Below are positions 17,161 to 24,836 of a DNA stretch of 64,000 nt, piece after piece (position 1 is the stretch's first letter; each line of letters begins with the position of its first letter). The stretch comes from Tissierellaceae bacterium (GTDB lineage Bacteria; Bacillota; Clostridia; Tissierellales; Tissierellaceae): contig JALNZV010000012.1 of NCBI GenBank assembly GCA_023229175.1, positions 1 to 64,000 on the forward strand, written 5' to 3'. The notes beneath the pieces are model-generated. The model saw only the letters and a list, made by a program, of their open reading frames with translations. It was not told where the DNA came from and ran no database searches. The position numbers and the translations under genes were made by a program.

Positions 17161-19104
17161 TCAAATAGTTTCTGCAGGCCTCTTCGACTTCTTTAATTGA
17201 TATAAAACTATTGCAAGCAAGGCTCCCATACCTATTAAATCCGTAACAAACCCCGGCTTAATAAGCAAAAGTGCTATGGCTACAAACAGAACCCTCTCAA
17301 ATATACTTGCCTTTGAAATTAACCATCCTTGTAAACCAGCTGCTAAACTAACAGCACCTATGGCAGCTGTAATTGATGCCATGACTATTTCAGACACGCC
17401 CCCTACAAGCAGCAAGCTGGGATGATAAACGAATATATAGGGTATGATAAATGCTGCCAACCCCACACCCAATGCAGTAAAACCTGTTTTCATTGGGTCA
17501 GCCCCTGCCAGGCCTCCTCCTGCATAAGATGCCAAAGCTACTGGCGGAGTTATATCGGCCACCACTCCATAGTACAAAATGAAAATATGCGCCGCTATAG
17601 GTAAAACGCCTAGGTGAATCAGAGCTGGTGCTGCCAAAGTCGACAAAATTACATATTTAGCAGTAGTAGGCAGTCCCATACCTAAAATAATCGATGCTAT
17701 CATAGTGTAAACCAAAGCCAATGGTAAACTTTCCCCTGACCAAGTGAGAATAAGCCCTGCAAGCTTTAATCCTAATCCTGTCATGGTGATTACTCCAACC
17801 ACAATACCTGCACAAGCCGATGCAGCTGCCACTTCTACTGCCGTCCTAGCACCGTCTTCCAAGGATTCGATGAATTTTTTCGGTGTCATCCTTGTCTCTG
17901 GCTTTAAAAGGCTTAGGATTACTGTAATGATTATAGTCCAAAATACGCCCTTCATTGGAGAATATCCTTTTACTAAGGCTCCTATAAGAACCAACAGAGG
18001 AATAAGAAGATGCCAACCATTTTTCATAGTCTCCTTTATATCTGGAAGCTGTTCCTTCGGTATACCCTTAAGTCCAAGGCGACCTGCTCTAAAGTGGACC
18101 TGTGCAAATATGGACACATAGTACAGAACAGCGGGAATAGCTGCTGCCGCCGCAACTTGCCCATATCTAATCCCTAAGGTCTCCGCCATTATAAATGCTG
18201 CTGCCCCCATTATAGGCGGCATTATTTGTCCTCCTGTGGAAGCTGCCGCTTCCACTGCACCTGCAAAGTGAGGCTCGTACCCAATGCTTTTCATCAAGGG
18301 TATGGTAAAGGTCCCAGTTCCAACCACATTTGCAACAGAGCTGCCGGAAACCGTCCCAAAAAAACTACTGGACACCACAGATGCCTTAGCTGGCCCCCCC
18401 TGGGAGGAACCAGTTAAGCCCAGAGCTAAATCTATGAAAAACCTTCCTGCTCCTGTCTTTTCTAGAAATGCCCCAAACAATATAAATAGATACACAAAGG
18501 TGGCAGATACCCCTAGGGGAATGCCATAAATCCCCTCTGTCGTCAAAAATTGATATGGGAAAATCCTTACAAAGGAATAACCCCTATGCTTTAGAAGTCC
18601 TGGCATATATGGACCGAAGTAAGCATATATTAGTGCTACTATGGCCACCACAGGAAGCACCCATCCAACGGCTCTTCTTGCAGCTTCCAGTACCAATAAC
18701 ACCATTATCAGCCCCAAGATTATATCTACCTGTGTCGGAGCTCCCGCCCTATTTACTATGTTTTTCATATCTATAAGTATATATAACCCTCCTCCTATGG
18801 AGGTCAATGCCAATATTAAATCATACCATTTTAATTTATTCCAAATTCCTCTTTTTGTCGCAGGATAAAGAAGAAAGATGAGTACAGACATAAAAATCCA
18901 GTGAATGCTCCTTTGAGTCAATGCGAAGAATGCCCCATAAAATGCAGTATACAGGTGGAAAACCGATGCAGCTATGGCTATTAAAGTGATTAAAAGAGCC
19001 ATAAAACCTTTGTAATCCCTTGTCTTGACCATTAACTCCTCTATGTCCTCAGGCAAAGTTTCTATTTCTTTTGGCAATTCTCCATTGGTTCTATTCTTCT
19101 TCAT
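17161..19104 (-). CDS. TRAP transporter fused permease (4TM/12TM)
   Basis: Na+- or H+-driven secondary importer, inner membrane. 647 aa holding both the small (DctQ-like, about 35-150) and large (DctM-like, about 150-600) membrane parts in one chain, the form that works with TAXI-type binding proteins. DctM-family segments include FGTVSGSSVANVVGTG, GQIMPPIMGAAAFIMAETLG and GMGLPTTAKYVILSTLAAPA. It overlaps the DUF1850 gene by 14 nt. The substrate is unknown; the gene order suggests an amino compound used by the aminotransferase and BKACE enzyme downstream. Confidence 0.93.
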   Translation of the reverse strand: MKKNRTNGELPKEIETLPEDIEELMVKTRDYKGFMALLITLIAIAASVFHLYTAFYGAFFALTQRSIHWIFMSVLIFLLYPATKRGIWNKLKWYDLILALTSIGGGLYILIDMKNIVNRAGAPTQVDIILGLIMVLLVLEAARRAVGWVLPVVAIVALIYAYFGPYMPGLLKHRGYSFVRIFPYQFLTTEGIYGIPLGVSATFVYLFILFGAFLEKTGAGRFFIDLALGLTGSSQGGPAKASVVSSSFFGTVSGSSVANVVGTGTFTIPLMKSIGYEPHFAGAVEAAASTGGQIMPPIMGAAAFIMAETLGIRYGQVAAAAAIPAVLYYVSIFAQVHFRAGRLGLKGIPKEQLPDIKETMKNGWHLLIPLLVLIGALVKGYSPMKGVFWTIIITVILSLLKPETRMTPKKFIESLEDGARTAVEVAAASACAGIVVGVITMTGLGLKLAGLILTWSGESLPLALVYTMIASIILGMGLPTTAKYVILSTLAAPALIHLGVLPIAAHIFILYYGVVADITPPVALASYAGGGLAGADPMKTGFTALGVGLAAFIIPYIFVYHPSLLLVGGVSEIVMASITAAIGAVSLAAGLQGWLISKASIFERVLFVAIALLLIKPGFVTDLIGMGALLAIVLYQLKKSKRPAETI

Positions 19105-19558
19105 TCTTATTCACTTCCTTTAAGTAAAATATGGGCCACGGTTCTAATTTTGTCTTAATCAAAATCTTGCTCCCAGGATCTACATAGTTTACAAGGGGGA
19201 TTTCTTTGGAGTTAATAATCAGTTTGTGATTGGCAACGGTTCCAACGGCCAATTGCAAATCATTTATCCTCTTGCCTAATACTACAGAAACCCTATCCCC
19301 GTCAAAGGACAAATTTCCCTGCGAAAAGGACTCTAGACCTGCACCCATCCAAAGGTATTCTTCCCTATCCAATATCAAATTTCCCCAGCTATCTACCATG
19401 AAAATATCCCAAACAGGGGTTTTGTCCCAAGAATGTGTATATTGTAATTCAAAACCCCTATTCTTAGATATATTAGCCCGAAATACTAGAGAATTTTCTG
19501 GAAGTAAAAGTATTTCCAATATTGGAACTGGAAAAGCAAAGACTGCGATTAAAATCAT
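19091..19558 (-). CDS. DUF1850 family protein, TRAP-associated
   Basis: 155 aa. A hydrophobic N-terminus (residues 1-18) suggests a signal or anchor helix, followed by a beta-rich domain with YTHSWDKTPVWDIF and LGKRINDLQLAVG. DUF1850 proteins are found almost only between TAXI binding proteins and fused TRAP permeases, as here; their role is not established. The ribosome site is poor (AAAGGA about 20 nt before the ATG), so the start is uncertain or translation is coupled to the TAXI gene 26 nt upstream. Confidence 0.85.
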   Translation of the reverse strand: MILIAVFAFPVPILEILLLPENSLVFRANISKNRGFELQYTHSWDKTPVWDIFMVDSWGNLILDREEYLWMGAGLESFSQGNLSFDGDRVSVVLGKRINDLQLAVGTVANHKLIINSKEIPLVNYVDPGSKILIKTKLEPWPIFYLKEVNKNEEE

Positions 19559-19584
19559 TATGACAATCGATTTGGTATTTTCCT

Positions 19585-20562
19585 TTATTTCAATGCACCG
19601 ATTTCTCTAAAGTACCTTTCAGCTCCTGGATGTAAATCTATTCCAGTCTGATGGCCCATCTCTGGAGTCATTTGATTTGCAGCTGGATGTCCCTCTGCCA
19701 GCCTATCGATGTTTTCGAACAAAATCTTCGTAATATTGTATGCCAATTCCTCATCCATATCGTCTCTTACGACTACGACATTTCCCACAGAAAGGACAGG
19801 AACATCTTCATCTACGCCTTTATAAGTTCCCCCGGGTATATTGTCGCTTACGTAATAAGCAAATTTATCTGTAAGTGCATCTAGCATATCGTTTGAAACG
19901 GGAATCATTTCAATATCTCTTACGGAAGTTACGTCCATGACCACAGCCCCTGGATAGGCGAAATTCCAAAATAGGGCATCGATATTTCCATCTTTTAATG
20001 CCTCACCTGCCTCTGTTTGGCTTAGATTTGCAACCTTAAAATCGTCATACGTAATGCCGTGAACGTCTAAAATCTCTTTTGCCATTACTTCGCAGCCGCT
20101 GCCAGGTGCATCTACAGACACCCTTTTCCCCCTTAAATCTTCAACGGATTTAATTCCAGAACCCTTTAAAGTGACAATATGTTCAGGAGCCGTATACATG
20201 TTAAAGAGACCTTTCAAAGGTAGTTTTTCATCAAATGGCTCTATCCCTTCCACTGCCTTGTGGGCAGCATCGCCCATCATGAAACCCAATTGTGACTCTC
20301 CTGATGCCACCAATCTGCCATTCTCTATGGACGCCCCAGTGGCTTCAGATGTACACTGGACTCCATCTAATGTACTTAAAATTTCTGCTATACCGCCACC
20401 TAATGGATAATATGCACCACCTACGCTGCCAGATGCAAAAGTAAGATAAATCGTTTCCTTGCCATCGGCCTCTTTAGTTTGACAACCGGCTAACGCCACA
20501 CTAAATACCATAAGCAAAATCATCAATACTGACAACTTCTTATAAATACTTTTCTTTACCAC
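19585..20562 (-). CDS. TAXI family TRAP transporter binding lipoprotein
   Basis: Extracytoplasmic substrate-binding protein. The GTG at 20562 has AGGAGG 9 nt upstream (an in-frame GTG at 20571 touches the ribosome site), giving about 325 aa. A signal peptide ends in the lipobox VALAGC, making C27 the lipidated residue. The mature part follows the TAXI pattern: LTFASGSVGGAYYPLGGGIAE, EATGASIENGRLVASGESQLG, RGKRVSVDAPGSGCEV and a final LHPGAERYFREIGAL. Ligands of this family include glutamate and other small acids. It is the first gene after leader RNA copy A. Confidence 0.94.
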   Translation of the reverse strand: MVKKSIYKKLSVLMILLMVFSVALAGCQTKEADGKETIYLTFASGSVGGAYYPLGGGIAEILSTLDGVQCTSEATGASIENGRLVASGESQLGFMMGDAAHKAVEGIEPFDEKLPLKGLFNMYTAPEHIVTLKGSGIKSVEDLRGKRVSVDAPGSGCEVMAKEILDVHGITYDDFKVANLSQTEAGEALKDGNIDALFWNFAYPGAVVMDVTSVRDIEMIPVSNDMLDALTDKFAYYVSDNIPGGTYKGVDEDVPVLSVGNVVVVRDDMDEELAYNITKILFENIDRLAEGHPAANQMTPEMGHQTGIDLHPGAERYFREIGALK

Positions 20563-20630
20563 GATTTGCACCTCCTATGAAATCTAAGTATTAACCCTCG
20601 AAAATACCTCCTTACCCCCCTTCGTATAAT

Positions 20631-20725
20631 ACAAAAACCCAGCTCTAATGACAACTCTGCCATCAGTACTGGGTTCTATTTGTTTTGCAAATTGGAGTTG
20701 TCCCTTTGCCACAAATAAAGCAGTA
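20631..20725 (-). promoter_or_regulatory. Structured leader RNA, copy A (candidate riboswitch)
   Basis: Read on the minus strand. UACUG (20725-20721) can pair with CAGUA (20671-20667), enclosing CUUUAUUUG-U-GGCAAA (20720-20705), ACAACU (20701-20696) and AUUUGCAAAACAAAU (20692-20678); 15/16, 6/6 and 14/15 of these bases match copy B. CCCAG then starts a 16-bp terminator stem (20638-20673, GAGU loop, one mismatch) followed by TTTTTGT. The segment GACAACUC (20702-20695) is also complementary to GAGUUGUC (20657-20650) inside the terminator. It precedes the TAXI gene by about 70 nt and has its own promoter. Confidence 0.62.
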
Positions 20726-20752
20726 ACATGCAAATTTCAAATTCATATTTAT

Positions 20753-20781
20753 AGTATATATTAACGTATTATTATTGTAAA
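20753..20781 (-). promoter_or_regulatory. Promoter of the TAXI-TRAP operon
   Basis: TTTACA at 20781-20776, 17-nt spacer, TATACT at 20758-20753 on the minus strand. A start near 20746 would place the candidate aptamer about 20 nt into the transcript. Confidence 0.65.
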
Positions 20782-20869
20782 GCATTATTTTGAATATTCA
20801 CCATTGTCTTAATTGTTAGATATTTGACACTCTTATCTCTTTTCCATTCAATTTTAATATGGCATTTAA

Positions 20870-20898
20870 AAAACCTGAAGGCTTTCCTTCAGGTTTTA
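20870..20898 (-). terminator. Terminator after ftsH
   Basis: Strong stem AAAACCTGAAGG/CCTTCAGGTTTT with a short loop, 8 nt past the ftsH stop, followed by TT and A/T-rich sequence on the minus strand. Confidence 0.9.
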
Positions 20899-20905
20899 AA
20901 GTTCT

Positions 20906-22717
20906 TTATGCTCCTTGGAACAATCTTTCAAATTCTTTACCGTCTATGGTTTCTTTTTCCAATAGGGTCTCTGCTACTCTGTGGAGCTTATCCATATTTT
21001 CTTTCAATAATTTTTCGGCCTTATTGTAGGCAGTATCTATTAAATCTCTCATTTCCTTGTCTATGGCTGCTGCCACATCTTCACTGTAGTTTCTTGCTCT
21101 GCCAAAATCCCTTCCTACAAATACTTCTTCTTCATCAGTACCATAAGTCATTGGACCTAGCTTATCGCTCATTCCGTAGTGGGTAACCATTGATCTTGCC
21201 AATTTTGTGGCTCGTTCGATGTCATTTTGTGCTCCTGTGCTTATATCCCCCAATACTAAGGCCTCTGCTACTCTGCCGCCAAGCAACATAACTAATCTGC
21301 TTTCCATTTGTTTCTTTGTCAAGAAACTCCTGTCTTCCTCAGGTATATAGGCTGTAAATCCTCCAGCCATTCCCCTTGGAATAATTGTAACCATATGGAC
21401 GGGATCAGTGTCTGGGGTAAGCCTAGAGGTAAGTGCATGGCCTGCCTCATGATATGCCGTCAATTTTCTTTCCTTCTCACTTACGACTTTGGACTTTTTC
21501 TCTGGACCTGCCTGAACCTTAATAGATGCTTCTTCTATTAAATGCATGGGTATAGTCTTCAGGTTATATCTAGCTGAGAGCAACGCAGACTCGTTTACAA
21601 GGTTTTCCAAATCCGCCGGAGTAAATCCAGGCGTCCTCTTTGCCACCACTTTTAAATCTACATCGTCATCCAAAGGCTTGTTCTTTGTATGAACTTCTAA
21701 AATCGCCTCTCTACCTCTAACATCTGGTAGCCCAACGTAAATTGTTCTGTCAAACCTTCCTGGCCTTAGAAGAGCTGGATCCAGTATGTCAGCTCTATTG
21801 GTTGCTGCCATGACGATTATTCCTTCATTGGTTGCAAATCCATCCATTTCAACTAACAGTTGGTTTAGAGTCTGCTCCCTTTCGTCGTGGCCTCCGCCAA
21901 GTCCTGCTCCCCTTCTCCTGCCCACTGCATCTATTTCGTCGATAAACACGATACATGGTGCATTTTTCTTCGCCTGCTCAAATAAGTCTCTAACTCTACT
22001 TGCACCCACACCGACAAACATTTCCACAAAATCAGAGCCGGATATGGTGAAAAATGGGACTCCTGCTTCGCCAGCAACTGCCCTGCTTAAATAAGTTTTA
22101 CCAGTACCTGGTGGCCCTACTAAAAGCACTCCCGTAGGTATCCTAGCCCCAATTTCAATGTATTTCCTAGGTGCCCTTAGAAAATCGACTATTTCCTTAA
22201 GCTCCTCTTTTTCTTCTTCCAAACCTGCCACTTCTGAGAAAGTGACTATTTTCCCCTCTTCTTGTTTGTGAAGCCTTGCTCTGGACTTGCCAAAGGACAT
22301 TACCTTGCCCCCGCCGCCTTGAGATTGCTGCATAAACACAAACCAGAATACTACAAATACTAAAACAACTAAAATAGTCGGTATTGCACTGACCCATATA
22401 GGAGTTGTAGGCTCCAAATCAGAGCTCAATGCCAATACACCGCTATCGACCTTGTCTTTTAAATAATTATCATAGAATGTATCCTGCATCTGATAGGGCA
22501 AAACTGTGGAAAACTGAGTGCTATCTCTAAATTTCCCATTTACTTCCCTTCCTACAATCTTTATACTTTCAATTTTATTTTCATTCAAATGCTCTACTAA
22601 TTCTGTCACATCTATTACCATAATCTGTTCTACGTCATTGCCTAGAGTCTTTACAAGAAACATAATCAATATGACTATTAGTAGATACACGCTAATGCCC
22701 TTAAAAAATCTTCTCAA
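20906..22717 (-). CDS. ftsH: ATP-dependent zinc metalloprotease FtsH
   Basis: Membrane AAA+ protease for quality control of membrane and short-lived proteins. 603 aa. Two transmembrane helices (about 8-24 and 108-130) flank the extracytoplasmic domain. Walker A GPPGTGKT is at 201-208, Walker B IVFIDEIDAVGR near 256-267, and the second region of homology NRADILDPALLRPGRFDR follows. Zinc motif HEAGH is at 423-427. The gene keeps its B. subtilis neighbour hpt 79 nt upstream, but the usual downstream partner coaX is displaced by about 15 kb. Confidence 0.97.
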   Translation of the reverse strand: MRRFFKGISVYLLIVILIMFLVKTLGNDVEQIMVIDVTELVEHLNENKIESIKIVGREVNGKFRDSTQFSTVLPYQMQDTFYDNYLKDKVDSGVLALSSDLEPTTPIWVSAIPTILVVLVFVVFWFVFMQQSQGGGGKVMSFGKSRARLHKQEEGKIVTFSEVAGLEEEKEELKEIVDFLRAPRKYIEIGARIPTGVLLVGPPGTGKTYLSRAVAGEAGVPFFTISGSDFVEMFVGVGASRVRDLFEQAKKNAPCIVFIDEIDAVGRRRGAGLGGGHDEREQTLNQLLVEMDGFATNEGIIVMAATNRADILDPALLRPGRFDRTIYVGLPDVRGREAILEVHTKNKPLDDDVDLKVVAKRTPGFTPADLENLVNESALLSARYNLKTIPMHLIEEASIKVQAGPEKKSKVVSEKERKLTAYHEAGHALTSRLTPDTDPVHMVTIIPRGMAGGFTAYIPEEDRSFLTKKQMESRLVMLLGGRVAEALVLGDISTGAQNDIERATKLARSMVTHYGMSDKLGPMTYGTDEEEVFVGRDFGRARNYSEDVAAAIDKEMRDLIDTAYNKAEKLLKENMDKLHRVAETLLEKETIDGKEFERLFQGA

Positions 22718-22758
22718 TCCTAATCCTCCCTCCTTTTACGACTAAATAACATCTATAT

Positions 22759-22787
22759 ATTATAGCATTTTTGATAAACATTTTCAA
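22759..22787 (-). promoter_or_regulatory. Promoter of ftsH
   Basis: TTGAAA at 22787-22782, 17-nt spacer, TATAAT at 22764-22759 with a TGC just upstream of the -10 box (extended -10), minus strand, about 40 nt before the gene. Confidence 0.7.
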
Positions 22788-22796
22788 TACAAGAGA

Positions 22797-23333
22797 TTAT
22801 TTATATACCTCCTCTTTTAAGGCAGCTACATATGGGAGATTTCTGCCGATTTCAGCATAATCCAGTCCGTATCCAACCACAAACTCATCTGGTATGGCAA
22901 ATCCCAAATAATCAACTGCTACGTCGACCTTTCTCCTCTCGGGTTTGTCTAATAGTGCACATACCTTCACGGAGTTTGCCCCTCTTTTTCTAAGGTTGTC
23001 GGTCAAATAGGCTAATGTGTATCCCGTATCTATAATGTCCTCTACTATGAGTACATCCTTGTTTTCCACACTAAAGTCCAGATCCTTGATTATCCTGACT
23101 TCTCCTGTGGAAGACGAGGTCCTCCCATAGCTGGATACAGCCATGAAGTCAATGCCCACCTGCATGTTAATATTCCTTGCCAGATCAGACATAAATATAA
23201 ATGCACCTTTCAAAATACCTACTAAAAGCAAATTTTTCCCTTGGTAATCTTCAGTAATCTTTGCCCCAAGTTCCTTGACCTTTTCTTCAATACTTTTTTC
23301 CTCCACCAAGATTTCTTTAATTAACTTTTCCAT
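22797..23333 (-). CDS. hpt: Hypoxanthine phosphoribosyltransferase
   Basis: Purine salvage: hypoxanthine or guanine plus PRPP to IMP or GMP. About 178 aa from the ATG at 23333, which has GAGGAGG 6-7 nt upstream; an earlier in-frame ATG at 23348 is less likely. The PRPP loop VLIVEDIIDTGYTLAYL and the purine-binding PDEFVVGYGLDYAE are intact. It is 17 nt downstream of tilS, the conserved tilS-hpt-ftsH order. Confidence 0.96.
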   Translation of the reverse strand: MEKLIKEILVEEKSIEEKVKELGAKITEDYQGKNLLLVGILKGAFIFMSDLARNINMQVGIDFMAVSSYGRTSSSTGEVRIIKDLDFSVENKDVLIVEDIIDTGYTLAYLTDNLRKRGANSVKVCALLDKPERRKVDVAVDYLGFAIPDEFVVGYGLDYAEIGRNLPYVAALKEEVYK

Positions 23334-23350
23334 GTTGTTCCTCCTCATTT

Positions 23351-24742
23351 TTAACTGTTGTATATTAAATCATAGGATATAGACAAAATTCTTTTCGTAT
23401 CGTCTGTGACCTTGTACAATTCACTGGTCCTATATCCAACTACCCACAATATATTTTCATTATCCACTATAAGGGGGATTTTATTCCGCAATTCCCTGGG
23501 AACTTTTTCATCCATAAAATAATCCTTTAATTTTTTTCTGCCCTTCATTCCAAAGGGTACAAATCTGTCCCCGTCTTTCCTGTTTCTAACCTCCAATTTC
23601 CCCACGACTTTGTCGTAATCGTAATACTTCACATTTCCTTTTCCATGGAAAGTCAAATCAAAATCCCTTTCCAATATTTTAGTTTCAAACTTATATCCAT
23701 TGTGTATGATAAGACTGCTTGGTACAGCTAATCCATAGGAGTAATCCTTTTCTGAACTTACAAGCTGTTTTTCCATTATCAAGTCCCCGTAGCTGGTTCT
23801 AGCCACAATTCCATTGGACAAATGTATTTCCTTCCCAGTAGTTTCCCCTAAAAACAAATCCAGTGTCTTAAGTATTTGTACCTCTGTTGTACCTTGTAGG
23901 GAACCCCTAAGCTCCAATATACCATTTCTTATTAGCCTTTGTTGAATACTCCTATGATTATTTAAAAAACCTTCTTTATTAAAAATAATACTATGACCTT
24001 CCCCTTTATTTACTAAATTATTGTATTCTCTCTTAGTATACTCCTCTAAAAAATCCACATCCGTAGACACAATTGTCGACATCCTCCAGAGGGTATTTAT
24101 AATATTGGGATTGAAATTTTCCTCCATATAGGGTATCAGCTCTATTCTCACTTTATTTCTAGAGTAAATAGGCTGTAAATTTGTCTTGTCTAGGACGGTT
24201 TCTATTCCATTTTCCTCAATATACTTTTCGATTTCCTCCCTTTTTATGCCTAAAATAGGTCGTATTATATCTTGGTATTTGAAAAACATGCCCCTCAGTC
24301 CATCTATTCCAGTACCCCTCATAATCCTCATAAGCAAAGTCTCCGCCTGGTCGTTTAGGTTGTGGGCCACGGCAATTTTTCCTCCGCCCTGCTTTTTAAG
24401 GATTTCCCTAAAAAATCCATATCTCAATTCTCTACCTGCTTCCTCTGCAGTAATTCCCTTTTCTTTGCCATACTGTTCCATGCTCACATCGATGGTATAG
24501 TAAGGCAAATCTAAATCCTTAGCAGTTTTTTCTACAAATAATTGGTCCCTTCTAGCTTCTTCCCCCCGAACGCCGTGATTTACATGAGCTATAAAAATAT
24601 TAAAAGGGGTTGTCTTCCTAAATTCAAGCAAACAAAATAGTAGAGCCATAGAATCTGGCCCTCCTGATACGCCAATGACTATATTGTCCTCTTCTTCAAT
24701 TAAATTATGCTCTTTTATGACAGCAACTACTTTATCTTTCAT
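23351..24742 (-). CDS. tilS: tRNA(Ile)-lysidine synthase
   Basis: ATP-dependent ligation of lysine to C34 of tRNA-Ile(CAU), changing both its charging and codon reading to AUA. 463 aa. PP-loop GVSGGPDS at residues 24-31, HVNHGVRGEEARRDQLFVE and AHNLNDQAETLLMRI complete the active site. The C-terminal lysidine synthetase domain (NRKDGDRFVPFGMKGRKKLKD) is present. It lies between spoIIE and hpt as in B. subtilis. Confidence 0.95.
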   Translation of the reverse strand: MKDKVVAVIKEHNLIEEEDNIVIGVSGGPDSMALLFCLLEFRKTTPFNIFIAHVNHGVRGEEARRDQLFVEKTAKDLDLPYYTIDVSMEQYGKEKGITAEEAGRELRYGFFREILKKQGGGKIAVAHNLNDQAETLLMRIMRGTGIDGLRGMFFKYQDIIRPILGIKREEIEKYIEENGIETVLDKTNLQPIYSRNKVRIELIPYMEENFNPNIINTLWRMSTIVSTDVDFLEEYTKREYNNLVNKGEGHSIIFNKEGFLNNHRSIQQRLIRNGILELRGSLQGTTEVQILKTLDLFLGETTGKEIHLSNGIVARTSYGDLIMEKQLVSSEKDYSYGLAVPSSLIIHNGYKFETKILERDFDLTFHGKGNVKYYDYDKVVGKLEVRNRKDGDRFVPFGMKGRKKLKDYFMDEKVPRELRNKIPLIVDNENILWVVGYRTSELYKVTDDTKRILSISYDLIYNS

Positions 24743-24800
24743 ATAATCACCTAATATTACATTAATCCCATAATTATTCTTTTGAATTCAATATATATTT

Positions 24801-24824
24801 ATTATAGCCTAATTGTCAACAAAT
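24801..24824 (-). promoter_or_regulatory. Possible promoter for tilS-hpt
   Basis: TATAAT at 24806-24801 on the minus strand, about 60 nt before tilS, with a weak -35 (TTAGAA-like) 18 nt upstream. A TTGACA nearby is too close to act as its -35. Confidence 0.4.
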
Positions 24825-24836
24825 TTCTAAGTTTTT

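Noticed and set aside
24807..24825. TTGACA at about 24813-24818 as -35 of the tilS promoter
   Set aside because: It is only about 7 nt from the TATAAT, far too close to pair with it.
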